DNA of 64,000 bases. It comes from Xestospongia muta (lineage: Eukaryota; Porifera; Demospongiae; Haplosclerida; Petrosiidae). The stretch spans positions 5,734,136-5,798,135 of the forward strand of contig OY848919.1 in the NCBI GenBank assembly GCA_963693285.1, given 5' to 3'. A program made the translations under genes and the position numbers. Below are positions 11,561 through 23,545 of the stretch, piece after piece. Each line of letters opens with the position of its first letter. The stretch's first letter is position 1. The notes beneath the pieces were generated by a model. It saw only the letters and a program-made list of their open reading frames with translations. It did no database searches and was not told the DNA's origin.

Positions 11561-13687
11561 GCTGAGCCTATATTCTCATGTTATATCAACAACTCAAACT
11601 TTCTTAAATCTCCTCATGAAATAATGGCATATTATTATCAATACTTCAATTTTACAAAAACCAAACCAAAATCTTCTTTGCTTCAGGTTTTAACTATTCC
11701 ACAAGCACTTACAGAAAGTAGTGATATACAACCACCTCTACAAATATATCCTGGACAGGAAATTTATTATTGTATTTCAACTATTGATGCTCTTGGTAGA
11801 AAAGTTTATTCTACTATAGCAATTGATATTGTTAGAAATTATTCTCAGCATAATATTCCTAAAACAACCAAAGTCTGGTTGTCTTTTGATAATCAAGAAC
11901 AACTGGTACAAGAAGGCAAAATTTGCACAAACATTAGTGTGACTGTTTATATAAATGATCAATCCAATATAATAGATGGAAAGATTGTATTCTTGCTATA
12001 CACTCAACCAGAAATTCTAGCAAAAATTGTCAAAATATATCCATGTCCACTGGGATTTGATTTGAATAAGACAATAGGAGTCTGTGAACTTTCATCTTCA
12101 TTTGATAACTTGAGACAACATCATCACCTTACAGTCCCTATTATTGGTAATGTGAGTAATAGGACGATTACAAGACTTTTCACATTTCTCTCTTGGGCAG
12201 GAATAATAGAATATGAGAACAAAACAAAGACACAATTTGGTGTATCTTTAGCTTGTCCAATTGGATATTGTAATAGCAACCAGACACCACCTTACTTCTA
12301 CAGTGGTGACTTGTCATCTAATCAAAGCTTTAAATTGTCAGATGGTATTACTGACTATCATCCACCATTGTGTTTATATCAACGTGAAGGAACATTATGT
12401 GGTAGATGTAGTGAGGGATTAAGTGTGGTATTTGGGTCTACAGAATGTCAACACTGTAGTAATACATGGATAACATCACTAAGTATTTATCTAGTCATTG
12501 GTCCACTTCTTATTTACCTGTTATATGCTCTTAAACTTACATTAACAAATGGTACACTGAATGGAATTATATTCTATGCTCAGGCTGCTAATTGTGGTTT
12601 GCTCGACATGTTAAGATATCACTACTTTAAATCTTCAATTGATCAATTATCAGGATTTGCTATATTTATTATTCATGTTTTGAATCTTGAGACAGGCTTT
12701 CCTAGATGTTTTTACAATGGAATGACAGAGTTATGGAAAACTAGCCTTCATTTTGTGTTTCCATTTTATCTTCTTACAATAGTCATTGTCCTGATTATCC
12801 TCTGTCGTTTTTCAACAAATCTTTCCAATAGAATAGCTCATTCCTCAGTTCAAGTACTGGCTACTGTTGTACACCTCTCGTTCTCAAGACTACTCCTTCA
12901 ATTGATCAATGTAATGACATATTCTGAGGTTTACACATCCAGTGATGTACATCGTGTTTGGTATTCAGATGGTACTGTCGAGTATGGAGGATACTCCCAT
13001 CGTATACTAATGATAGTGACTCTGATAGTAGTTCTTGGTCTATTGTTACCATATATACTTCTACTTCTCCTTGCTAAACCACTTAGACCACTAGCATGTA
13101 CCAATAAGTACTTACGACCTCTTTTAGAAGCTATCCATGCTCCTTATAAAGAAGGTAAACAATATTGGTTTACATTACGTCTTCTGTTACTATGTGCTAT
13201 GTATGGTGTATATGCCAAATATAGAGCTACTGATCTTTATTCTCTCTTTTTCACAACAAATCTAATGTTGGTAATTTTTCTTGTCATTCAAACATATATC
13301 AAACCATTTAGAAGTAAATTAATCAATCTTCTTGATAGTTGTTTGATGATGAACATAACACTTATTTACCTCACTTATTGGTATTTTTTTCAGAAGAAGG
13401 ATCAATTAATGATAAAAGTAATCACTTTTTTTTCTGTGTTTGTGACATTTGTTACATTAGTGATGGTCATTGTATATCATGTGCTCTGGGTTTGCAGAAA
13501 GCTTAGCATTGTAAAAAGATGGTTTAAAAGCAAATGTGAGAAACTCCATCTGTGGTACACGAAAATCTTATCATCATTTACTCATAAAACAACTAACAGA
13601 CAACCACTATTTACAGATACCAATGACTCATTTTATGGTTCTTGCTCAGAGTTTAGAGAGCCTGTCCTAGGACACTGCAGTGATTGA
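11525..13687 (+). CDS. C-terminal half of paralog B, 720-codon open frame lacking the beta-helix
   Basis: A long frame starts at the ATG at 11525. Its first ~12 codons are read out of the family frame; a 4-base insertion then brings it into register at AEPIFSCYINN. From there it is intact: beta-rich domain, CPIGYC and LCGRCSEGLS neck, 8-10 hydrophobic segments, and the tail ending FREPVLGHCSD. Without a signal peptide the first helix would have to act as signal anchor. The broken upstream half argues that this is a pseudogene whose 3' part has stayed open, either by recency or by gene conversion from intact copies. Expression as a shorter protein cannot be excluded. It would be one exon, with an AATAAA at about 13848. 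Confidence 0.6.
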   Translation: MKQEELEYQYNYAEPIFSCYINNSNFLKSPHEIMAYYYQYFNFTKTKPKSSLLQVLTIPQALTESSDIQPPLQIYPGQEIYYCISTIDALGRKVYSTIAIDIVRNYSQHNIPKTTKVWLSFDNQEQLVQEGKICTNISVTVYINDQSNIIDGKIVFLLYTQPEILAKIVKIYPCPLGFDLNKTIGVCELSSSFDNLRQHHHLTVPIIGNVSNRTITRLFTFLSWAGIIEYENKTKTQFGVSLACPIGYCNSNQTPPYFYSGDLSSNQSFKLSDGITDYHPPLCLYQREGTLCGRCSEGLSVVFGSTECQHCSNTWITSLSIYLVIGPLLIYLLYALKLTLTNGTLNGIIFYAQAANCGLLDMLRYHYFKSSIDQLSGFAIFIIHVLNLETGFPRCFYNGMTELWKTSLHFVFPFYLLTIVIVLIILCRFSTNLSNRIAHSSVQVLATVVHLSFSRLLLQLINVMTYSEVYTSSDVHRVWYSDGTVEYGGYSHRILMIVTLIVVLGLLLPYILLLLLAKPLRPLACTNKYLRPLLEAIHAPYKEGKQYWFTLRLLLLCAMYGVYAKYRATDLYSLFFTTNLMLVIFLVIQTYIKPFRSKLINLLDSCLMMNITLIYLTYWYFFQKKDQLMIKVITFFSVFVTFVTLVMVIVYHVLWVCRKLSIVKRWFKSKCEKLHLWYTKILSSFTHKTTNRQPLFTDTNDSFYGSCSEFREPVLGHCSD

Positions 13688-14544
13688 CTAAACAACTTTT
13701 AAGTGTGTATATTATAAACAAGTTGCCTTTGTGTGTATGTGTGTATGTGTGTGCCTATATGAGTATATAATATGTTTTGTTTGCATGTATTATCATAATA
13801 TTTAGAAAATCATTTATATTTTTGTATGTAAAAACTTGGAATAAAATACTTAGAAATTGCTGAAAATATGTTACATATGTAATTAATGCCATATCATAAT
13901 CCATAATGATAACATAATCATAATGATTGGAATAACTCCCAATAGTTAGTTATGGCCATTAAAATCATAGAATAAACTAGTCCTATACTTTACAGATTAT
14001 GCTCACTTGTACAATGTTGTACACTGAAGTAATCCATATCCCAAAGTTAACTATATATAACAAAATATGGAGTTCTGGTTCTATTAGATGTATTAATTCC
14101 AACTATATCACAGTTACTTGGAGTAAATATATCACTAGATTAGTCTCTATCATGTTATATTAACAAACTCTATTGACATCCATTGAATGGTGTCCTTGTT
14201 TGGTGTCACAATTCAATATCCACTTTGTTACTGTAATGATTTTTTCATAGTTCTACAAGTAATGATATATACACTACATATAATATGACATTAATGTGAA
14301 AATTAGCACAATATTTTAACATCTGATTTGTAGTTTGCTAGAACATTATGAAATCCAAAAGTCATAGGAATTATTCACTCTATAATTTGTTGCTTTGTAA
14401 TAGTATTTTATACCAAATAATTATGTAGAGGGTAATTCACATGAATTCTAGACTCCATAATAATCCATCAATCTCAACTAGAAAATAGTTGTTTAAAATA
14501 ACTGAATAATTTGATCATTGAGTAATACAATGTTTTTTTTTTTG
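13688..14544. other. 3' flank of paralog B, duplicated
   Basis: Bases 13690-13985 match 28652-28945, and the whole stretch matches 45165-46010. It contains a short GT-rich run and a poly(A) signal but no coding text I can support. Confidence 0.6.
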
Positions 14545-14945
14545 TAAGAATAGAATTGTTTACCTGTTACTTGCTCTCAGACTTATAGTAACAACAAATG
14601 CACTAAATGGAATGACATGAAACGTGAATTACTCTGATTATATCATTGTGTTGAACCATTGTGTGGTAGTTTTCAGTAGATTTAAGAACACCAAAGTTAG
14701 TGATTGTCCTTATTATCTTCGGTCATTTTTCTCTGTTGCTTTCTAACACAATAGCTCATTTCTCAATTCAGGTACTGGTCACAATATTTAAGCCTATTGT
14801 TAACAATTATTGATGTGTTCACCTCAGCAAAAATCTCTTATGATTTAGATACTAGTTACAATGTTTATTGCTAGTGGTGGTGGATCACTAATAATCATTA
14901 TATTGATACTTTTTATTTACGTTATTCCCAAATTTCTAGAAATGA
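14545..14945 (+). pseudogene. Subfamily-4 multi-TM relic
   Basis: Encodes LLLALRLIVTTNALNGM (from about 14560), then after a gap IVLIIFGHFSLLLSNTIAHF (about 14700-14760) and a decayed following loop with several stops. The second part is repeated at 28947-29150 and the first part at about 46010-46080, 38500-38640 and 50255-50430. Confidence 0.65.
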
Positions 14946-16084
14946 GTGATGTTTGGAAAATCTGAAAGACCAACTTGCATTTGTGTATTAAGTAGTAACA
15001 CCTAAACATATTAATTAATTTTGCCTTTACAGTCAAAATAAAGATAATAGTCAGACAGCAAATTGTGTTATCCTGCATATAGTTTATGTTTCAAAATATT
15101 ATGTAGATTAATTTATTACACAACAAAGTTTCTCTTTGATTATAGGAACTGCCCAAAGGAAACATGTATTCTTTATTATAGACTTCATTCTTACTTCATC
15201 ACAATTAATACATCTGTTGTTAACATGGACATACTGACATTTACTACATTTTTTTCAATAAAAATAAGCAAAATTGCAGAAAACTTTGCCAATAACATTA
15301 ATAAGTAATCCCTGATTCCCACAACTTTACTTGCTATTTAAAACTAATTAATCATGTAAAAATGATAAACATTTTAAGCTATTACTTTCACTGTTTAGAT
15401 TTTTTAAAATAGAATGTGTAGTATTTCTTTGTAGAACTGGATGTTACAATAAACTCTTTCAATTGTTTAATGCTTTAAAATAGATATTAGTACTGCATGA
15501 TAATGATTGTACAATTCATATGACAAACAACATCTCATTCATTTGTCTAAATAATTAGGTGTTCCTATTTTCCATAGATAAAAGTAACAATCTAATAAAC
15601 CATACTTCAATCCTAAATATAGACTTTGTGTTCACTAATAAAGGTTGGACTCTCCTGTAAGATAAATTCTGCTGACGTGTAAAATCTAACTGTAACAAAT
15701 CAAGTACTATGCCAAGGTATTTTATATGAGTAAATCAAGAAGTATTCAAATTACATCTACCTTTCTATTTTCATAATAAATAGTATACAAGATACACTAG
15801 ACAAATACAGACAGTTGTAAAGTAAACACTAAATATGTCAAGACTAGATAAGTTATTTGCATGAAAATGCTGTAAATATATTAAGGTCCTAATTGATATA
15901 GGTATCAGAGTCCTTTTACTACTATATTATAAACAAAGTTTATTCTATTTATATACATTCATGAACAAAGTATACATAAATTGTTATTTTAGTAATTATA
16001 ATATACATAATAATTCAAATCATTGGTAGATATAGAATTATTCATATTATATGGAATTGCATCTAAAAAAGTCATTATGCATTA

Positions 16085-16480
16085 AAGCAAATAAAATTAA
16101 CTTCATCTGTAGTAACTGTCACATTATCTTCATTTTCTGTGTGCACTAGTTGTCTTTCAGTACACTCTGTAGTAATAATTCTCTCATTGACATCAGATAG
16201 TTCATTATATACTTTGTTTATACTAGTATTTATAAGCAGCAATAGTGAAAATAATAACTAAAAATAAAACAACACCTGTGTTAACAGCATAATACTCCTA
16301 ACTGCATCTTAATGGTGAACTTGCCAGAGTTAGATGCACAATAAAAATACCATTGCTCATGTATCACATTCCAATTAAAAACCCTTGCATAGTACGATGA
16401 CCTTAAGCTAGAATAAATTCAAAACTTGTGAAGTGAATTAGCAAAACAAATACCAGCAAAAAATTAAAAAAATATTATTT
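16085..16480 (-). pseudogene. POT/PTR transporter 3' relic
   Basis: The reverse strand matches the last ~130 codons of the transporter at 47778-49442: the segment around QGLLIGIWY, the last helix and the TEYTERQL tail. A TAG at 16298-16300 replaces the Trp of CSWEYY, and more stops and frame changes follow. The same TAG is in the relics at 30532 and 32433, so the three descend from one mutated ancestor. Confidence 0.8.
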
Positions 16481-17560
16481 CTCTAAAAACAGTGGTTGGT
16501 TTTGAAATGATCACAGTAGTGAAGGATTAAACTCTCTCTCTTGATTGTGGGCTCTAATTGATGAATAACTAGTCTTAACTTCTTTCTCAATGTCAATTAT
16601 AACAAGTTGTATTCTGTCTATCTATCTATCCTTATATCATTACTTGTATCTATCCAAGTTAATAATGTTAATCAAGCAATATTATACGTATTGATAAAAA
16701 GATATTTGGTCATCTATGACCACATGAGGTTGAAATGTCTATAGCTATTGTCTCTAAAACGAATGTTCTCAGAGTATGAGCAAATTGTGAGTATTGGTTT
16801 AGGGTCAACAAGTGGTTTTAATAATAGTAAGAGTGCACTAATGTTTGTTTAGAATGGTATGAGTCTTAATTGTAAATCTAAGGTGTCCATCTATTTTGTA
16901 AAATTTCACAAGTGTACTTTCTTATATTTTAAAACACAAATGCTTATATAACTGTTTACACAAACTAAAATTTGATTTTATTAAATTTTTAACTGAGTAA
17001 AGTTTCATAACAATGTAAATGAATAATGATCTGTTTTGTTCTCACCATCACATAAAAGATATATAGTCAAATAATCTTAGAATTGTCATAAAGGGTTTTG
17101 ACTTGATAAATGTTTGTTTTAGGCATCGTTTGAGTGTTTCAACTAATCTTTACCAGATGCCTTCTATAAATTAAAGTTAAAATCCGTTTATATATATTAG
17201 GAAGATTGATGAATGATAGGGTCATGTTTCAAAGGAAAAAAAAGAACATTGTCTTTCTTCCACTTGATCATTAGACATCAACTTCTCTACCTCAGTCCCT
17301 TATTGACTGTTGATGAGACAAGCAGGATAGGACGTGTTACTGTGACCATGGATAATTTATGGAAATATTTCAGAGATATTATCTACCTATTGAAGTTACG
17401 AGAGTGACATCATGTTAATTGGACAATTTATCCTTTTACTTAATTTGGTACTATATTGTTGAATAGTGTTACTGGCCAACAGGGGAGTGTTATGATGATA
17501 ATATTTAAGTATATTTTTTCAAGTTATTAATTTTGTATTTCCTATACTCTGGGATTGAAC

Positions 17561-17989
17561 AAAGGACATTACATCTCGTTTTTTTAAGAATAGCTTTTAC
17601 TAAACATGTTTCTTTTGCTTTTGCATTACTGATAAATGATCTCAAGGCGTTGTATACATAAATATATTGATACAGATTATTATTTGCATCTAAAATGCTA
17701 ATAGTCAAAACTACTTAAATTAGTTCTTGAAACTTAAACTAAATTGAATTTATCTTGTCAATATTACATTGGGAGCAAATAATAAAACTGACAAAACATT
17801 AAGTATCGAAACTTATAAAACATTTTTGAAATCTCGTAATGTAAATGTCATGACATTTTTATAAAGTTAAATGTATTAAGTAGTATTAACTAAGCATATT
17901 AATTAATTCCACCCCCACAGTCAAGCTAAATGTATTGTTCAGACAGAAAAGTCATACTATCCTGCATATAGTTTATGTTTTAAAGCATT
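17561..17989. other. Intergenic, duplicated, no gene seen
   Basis: Bases 17430-17930 resemble 46110-46600 downstream of the 41.3-kb gene. I see no coding text. Confidence 0.5.
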
Positions 17990-18630
17990 CTGTGGTTGTG
18001 TTACAATTCGTTTCTCTTCTCCTCTTTGCTAAATCTCTCAGACATTGGACATGTGCTAATGAATACACAAGACCAATACTTGAAGCTATCCATGCTCCAT
18101 ATAAGAATGAGAAGCAGTATTGGTTTGTAGCTCGCCTCTTACTTCTTATTATGATGTACATATTGTACAGTATTAAACCTTATGCTCAAATTATCTATAT
18201 AGCCTTTGCCTCAATATTGTTCTTATTCATAATTGGTCAGGCTATCTTTAGACCATATTTGAGTAACTTTATTAACCTGTTAGATTGTTGGCTTCTTTTC
18301 AACTTTGCCTTTGTATCACAACATGGTATCTGAGACATATGGAGGTAACAGTTTTGTATAACTCTGTTCATAGTAGTGGTCTATCATATCCCGTTCATTA
18401 CAGGACAACTAAAGAAAGTACAAAGAAAAGTCAATATGATTTATACAAGAATCAGTCAGTATTTGTCACACATCAATCATAAATACAACAATTATGGTAA
18501 CCAAACATCCCGTCATTTATCATTACAAGATGCTAATGATTCCATTTATGACTCATGTCACAACTACAGAGATCCAATGTTGGCTCATATTAATTATTAT
18601 CTTCCTTTTTATTGGGTGCACTGTAGTTAG
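17990..18630 (+). pseudogene. Subfamily-2 multi-TM relic, C-terminal half
   Basis: Open text from about 18000 encodes LLLFAKSLRHWTCANEY, then the conserved loop ILEAIHAPYKNEKQYWF, two helices and SNFINLLDCWLLFNF. A frameshift near 18330 leads into the tail frame (18376-18600): GQLKKVQRKVN, then SLQDANDSIYDSCHNYRDPML. The N-terminal two thirds are missing. The wording matches the pseudogene at 7042 and supplies the segment that is deleted there. Confidence 0.8.
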
Positions 18631-18634
18631 GATG

Positions 18635-19495
18635 TCTGCTCTATTTGCTTTGATAGTTCACATATATACAATGCTTATTATTATTTACACAATTTCAATA
18701 TTTCTTACTTTATACTTTTGATATAATGTTTGCTATTTGCTGAGCACAATTATATGTTATCTTTGCAGATATTTGTAGTATGTTAACTAAAGTACATATT
18801 GGGTTTTTGTAGACTTGTTAGTGTTATTGACAATTAAGCATTGGTGGTTCAGTTATTAATTAGCCAATGTTCAGTCTTATGTCTTTGTTATTCTACTCAT
18901 ATTTAAGTGACTGTCTGATGTTGTTGAAATGGTTGATAAAAATATACACATTTTAAGTTGATATCTATGTGAAGTTGACAAGATATCACAATATTTAAAT
19001 CATTTCCTGTATTGTAGAATGTTTTAGTTCATTTGTCATCATATGACATTGAGTATTATCCACATCAATTATTTTTCAAATGATAAATTTAATTTATTGC
19101 ATTGTACATTGTGCATTTTTAATTATTTATAAGATAATGTAGTGTCTTGGTTCTTAAATTGATTAAAAGTACCTTCTCAAATTATTTATTTTGATAAAGA
19201 TTTATAATGTCAAAAAATTGTGTAGATGTGTATATTGTATTAATCAGGTACTATAGTTAAGGTCGTCATCTAGACTTTTACAATCATTTAAATGTACCTA
19301 TAACTTAGAAAGATTTACAAGCTCAAAACTTAACATCAGTAGAATTTAATATGAAGAGTCTTTATTAGCCAACATGCATTAAATAAAAGAAAACCATTCA
19401 TATGTTGCATATTAAGATGAACTCAGTAATGAGTCTTTATTATTAGGTAGATTAGATGGATGAATGCATTATTCAATGGGTAGGATTGAAACTGC
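18635..19495. other. Intergenic, nothing recognised
   Basis: AT-rich DNA without coding relics or clear repeats that I can support. Confidence 0.5.
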
Positions 19496-19499
19496 TTAT

Positions 19500-19655
19500 T
19501 GCATGACAAAATAAGAAAGTAGAGAGAAAAGCAAATAACATTTATACAAGAATCAGTCAGTTTATATCACATAATATTCATAACTACAGCAATCATGATA
19601 ACTAAAGAACTTGTTTATCTTTATAAGTTGCTAATAATTCCTTTTATGACTAAGC
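19500..19655 (+). pseudogene. Isolated subfamily-2 tail fragment
   Basis: A 150-bp stretch resembles the juxtamembrane and tail segment at 18410-18555 (KKVERKANNIYTRISQ-like). It is degenerate and detached from any helices. Confidence 0.5.
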
Positions 19656-19805
19656 ATTTGATATATTAAATACTTTTCATATTAAAGTCTATTCAAGCTA
19701 ACCAATATCTCATCCATCTGTCAATAATCCATTCATACATCTAATCTGAAATATATCCACCCACTCATTCATTTCAAGTTGACATATAGTAATCAAGTGA
19801 CATAA

Positions 19806-20410
19806 ATGACAGAGTTATGGAAAGCTGCTCTCAGTTTACTGTTCCAACTTTATTTACTGACAATAGTTGTTGTCCTCATTATCTTCAGCCGTTTTTCTCT
19901 AAGGCTTTTCAATAGAATAGCTGTCTCCTCAGTTCAAGTACTAGTTACTGTTGTACACCTCTCCTTTGGACGACTATTAGGTGCAATTATCAATACCTTT
20001 ACACCAGCTAAAGTCTTTACTTCAAAACAGACATATCATGTATGGTATTGGGATGGGTCTGTGGTAAAGGATATATTACTCATGATAATCACATAATATT
20101 GTTTGTCTTCCAATCCATTTACCCTATGTTCTCCTCTTTCTCTTTGTTAAACCTCACATATAATGGAGATATGTCAATAAGACCGATACCCAAAGCTTTC
20201 ATACTCCATGTAAGAATGATAAGCAGTACTGTTTCATAGTCTGCCTCTTACTTCTTATTATAATATACCTACTGTACAGTATTGAACCTTATCAACATAC
20301 CATTTATATTGCCATTGACTCAATATTAATCTTCTTTGTATTTGGCCAAGCTATGTTCAGAACTTAAAAAAGTAAATTTATTAACCTGTTCAACTGTTGG
20401 CTTCACTTCA
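19806..20410 (+). pseudogene. Subfamily-2 multi-TM relic, middle helices
   Basis: The frame from 19806 is open for 96 codons: MTELWKAALSLLFQLYLL, then IIFSRFSLRLFNRIAVSS, then the loop with TYHVWYWDGSVV. It is then broken, and the following loop (PKAFILHVRMISS in another frame) and helix text run on to about 20410 with several frame changes. No 5' half is present. Confidence 0.75.
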
Positions 20411-20489
20411 AATTGTGGATGAATAGATTTGTTGTAGTTATTTAGAGACATTATTATTAAAAATCTCCAAATTAACTTTTTTATCATAT

Positions 20490-20955
20490 TATTAATGAAT
20501 GTAGGTCTTGGTTTTCCTCTGTGTTTTTACAATAGCATGACAGAGTTATGGAAAACTGGTCTAAGTTTACTATTTCCACTCTATCTCTTGGCAATAGTTA
20601 TTGTCTTTGTTATAATCAGTCATTGTTGTGTCAGATGTTTAAATAGAATAGCTCACTCATTACTCCAAGTACTTGTTATTATCATATATATATATATATC
20701 TTTTTCAAAATAGGTACTAGCTGTTATTAATGTCTTACATCAGCTCACAGTAAAATATGGTATTGGTTCATATATCATTTTAATGATAATCACATTACTA
20801 CTATGTTCTCTGTTTTAAAAGAAATGGTATATACCCTTAATACAGCATTATTCAATTTATTTTCTATATAAAGGAAAGGTCAGTTGTTGATGGACAACAA
20901 TGTTCTCAAATGCAGTGATTATTTCTATGGTTCAAATCAAATTACAGAGTCAAAA
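20490..20955 (+). pseudogene. Subfamily-3 multi-TM relic
   Basis: The frame at 20495-20713 encodes LGFPLCFYNSMTELWKTG and ISHCCVRCLNRIAHS, then ends. Fragments of later loops follow, and a tail remnant lies near 20915-20935. Same type as the relics at 8935, 22805 and 39344. Confidence 0.7.
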
Positions 20956-22082
20956 ATTCTTTTTGTTAAAGTAACAGGAGGCAAAGCAGTAATTTTCATA
21001 AATATTAGAATTATTTATTCTTAGATTATTTACTTGTTTATTTCATTATGTATGCAACTAGTTTTATTGATGTCAAGGGGATTATATTAATATATCTTTT
21101 GCTTTATAGTATTTTTGTGGACAATACTGTTTTGAGTATAACAGGTTTTATTGTTATAATGAGAGTAGACATCATATTAATTTATTGTCAAAATGAAAAT
21201 GTTATGAGCCATAGTGATTTATAAAATCCTTGATAATAAATGAAATAACTGTCGGGATGACAGGAACATTTGTGAATTTCCTAATTTGCTCATGTCACCA
21301 TATTTAGGACCTCAACAATAAGGTACCCCCTATAAAATATTACTAGATCTTTGTACACTTATCACCTGGATAGCATAATACATATAATAACAAAGTACTA
21401 ATGTGTGAAGTTAATGGATTTTTATGTTCATATATAGTGGTTGGGTCTGTTCTATGTAGCAAAAATAATTGAAAAAACTTTTGTATGACAGCAAAATTTG
21501 TGAATATCCTAATTTGCCCAAGTCACCATATTTAAAGATCAAATCACTAAACTGATCTATGTCCAGCCATTATATTATTATTCATAATGTTTTACATGTA
21601 CACAATTGTCTATTACAGATCCATAATACTTGTTATTGATGGACAGTATTGTGTTTTCATAACATTGACTTTCAATTTTCTTTGTCACTAAAAACGATTT
21701 TGAAAATAAGCCAATTTTCTCTATCACAGTTGTTATGCCAATGATCTTTCTGAATTTATTTGCATTCATTTACTAATCTGAACTGCAGGTATATATTGTT
21801 GTGGAGAACTGAGATTTCATGCAGGAACAATGACTACTCATCCATCCAGTAAATAATTTGACTATTAACATAAACTCATTTTATTCTTATCTCTGTAACA
21901 TACCAATGGAATCATTCAGTCACAATGTTTTTCTATGATGATTAACCTAAAAAGAATAATTTTCACAAACATTTTATGACCTGTTTGACATATTTACTAT
22001 TGTTGACTTTCAGCTTTCTTTGTTTTAAAGAAACTTGCTTAATTGTTTATTTCATTATCATTTACTATAAAGCACTAGCGGG
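20956..22082. repeat. Duplicated 5' flank of the main-subfamily genes, copy without its gene
   Basis: Collinear in patches with 23545-24750 and 40085-41225, the upstream regions of the two intact genes: a GATGTCAAGGG stretch, the AGACAATACTGTTTTGAGT stretch and the CCATCCAGTAAATAATTTG stretch recur in order. No gene is seen in it. Confidence 0.7.
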
Positions 22083-22091
22083 TATATATAG
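22083..22091 (+). promoter_or_regulatory. Orphan TATA box
   Basis: TATATATAG followed by AGTAGATAGTAAACAGACA, identical to the arrangement before the two intact genes. Here it lies 57 bp ahead of an ATG whose gene is truncated after ~23 codons. Confidence 0.7.
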
Positions 22092-22147
22092 AGTAGATAG
22101 TAAACAGACAAACTCTAGAAACGATCGAAACTTAAAACTATATATTC

Positions 22148-22216
22148 ATGTTACAGATATTCTTTTATATTTTTCCATTTCTTTTTCCTTGCTTAATGCC
22201 ATGTAGCGGAAAGAGT
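22148..22216 (+). pseudogene. Orphan signal-peptide start of a beta-helix gene, fused to antisense transporter DNA
   Basis: The ATG at 22148 begins MLQIFFYIFPFLFPCLMPC, the same signal peptide as the intact genes. After about base 22216 the sequence switches to reverse-strand transporter DNA, and the frame ends at TAA 22232-22234 after 28 codons. Promoter, 5' UTR and signal peptide have been retained without the rest of the gene. Confidence 0.85.
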
Positions 22217-22804
22217 AATGTTGTCGTTATATAATGCTACTAATGCTGCCACTAGTCCAATCCATATATGTTTCAACATACTAGGAATGTAGTTAGAGAA
22301 GAAAGGAACTATTATAAATTGATGAAAAGGAACAGCAAATACAATAACAAGATTAAAAACTGCAAGAGGGTGTATCAAAAATGGATTTTCGATAAAACTA
22401 CTTGGGCTACCAATTAGAATTAAATATTCATCATAGATTTTAGATTTACTACCAACAAATCCATATCCAAATGTTCCTACAACAATACTAAGTATGTATA
22501 AAAAGTTTTTGACATCTTCTACTTGTACAGTATTAAATGGTCCTCCATATCTCTCTTTACATAGATCAAGTCTTGAGGGAGGAAACTCTTCATATGTAAA
22601 GGCACTACGTCTCTCTGGTTGTTTATGAATCCAAGCATATTTCTGGACTTCCAGATTAGTTTGACAGGATTGTTGTGCTGAGCTGGCTCAATAACCAAGT
22701 GACGTTTGAAACAACGAAAACACAAACTGCAATCATAACAATAAGTACATCACAACCAAAAATAAAAGTGAAAGTAACATAAATTGTGTTTTTATAAATA
22801 GTAG
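22217..22804 (-). pseudogene. POT/PTR transporter fragment
   Basis: Reverse-strand text reads (5' to 3') TFTFIFG, then HLVIEPAQHNNPVKLIWK, the FPP-RLDL region with frameshifts, then VIVFAVPFHQFIIVPFFSN and IPSMLKHIWIGLVAALV. Both ends are recombination joints: with a beta-helix signal peptide at ~22217 and with a subfamily-3 helix relic at ~22804. Confidence 0.85.
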
Positions 22805-23545
22805 CTTGGTTTTCCTCTGCGTTTTTACAATGGGATGACAGAGGTATGGAAAACTGGTCACAGTTTACTATGTCCACACTGTCTTTTGATAACAGTTATT
22901 GTCTTCATTATACTCAGTCATTGCTGTATCAGACGTTCCAATAGAATAGCTCACTCATCAGTCCAAGTACTTGTTACTGTCATATATATCTCATTTTCAA
23001 AATAGGTACTAGCTGTTATTAATGTCTTCACATCAGCTGACATTCACACTGCAAGCATGACTAACAATGTTTGGTATTGGAATGGGTCAGTAAAATATAG
23101 TGTTTAATCATATCTCAATTTTTATGTTATTAAGTACAAAGCGCCTAGCAGTAAATTGGTTTATAACATATGTGATAGCATCACCAATAATGACATTATT
23201 CTTACATTTACAAGCTTATATTCAAAATATTCAAGAACAGACCAGTCAATATACTGGATTACTCAATGATGTTTAACTTGATCTTTATGTTTTGACAACT
23301 TGATTTTTCTTATTTATTGTCAAAACGCAATAATTGAAATAATATTCATGTTAGTCAGCATTACAATTTTGTTTTTTTTGTTGGTTTTTCTAGCATGTTC
23401 TCTGGGTTAAAAGAAATGGTCCCCTTAATATATATAAGCATTCTTCAATTCATTTACTATATAGAGAAAAGATCATTTGTTGATGGGCAACAATGTTCTC
23501 AAATGCAGTGATTCTTTCTATGGTTCAGTCAAATCACAGAGTCAT
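22805..23545 (+). pseudogene. Subfamily-3 multi-TM relic
   Basis: Begins at LGFPLRFYNGMTEVWKTG and runs through SHCCIRRSNRIAHSSVQVLV, a loop with VWYWNGSVKY, later helix remnants (about 23150-23300) and the tail remnant near 23505. Many stops. It is nearly identical in layout to 39344-40085, including the joint to the reverse transporter fragment. Confidence 0.75.

Larger units (their letters stand above)
13690..17560. repeat. Segmental duplication, copy 1 (partner 28650-31830)
   Basis: The flank of paralog B is collinear and highly similar to the flank of the intact gene at 24.8 kb, with ~750 bp (13985-14740) missing from the second copy. Both copies contain the same subfamily-4 relic, the same transporter 3' relic, a TCTATCTATC run (16615-16630 and 30850-30870) and a 64-codon chance frame (17213-17407 and 31477-31671). 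Apart from these relics I see no gene in 14946-16084 or 16481-17560. Confidence 0.85.

Noticed and set aside
15063..15308. 81-codon frame in the duplicated flank
   Set aside because: Broken in the copies at 29.3 and 46.7 kb; low complexity, no recognisable product.
17213..17407. 64-codon frame kept in both segmental copies (31477-31671)
   Set aside because: Nearly all differences between copies change the residue, so there is no sign of purifying selection, and it is too short to judge.
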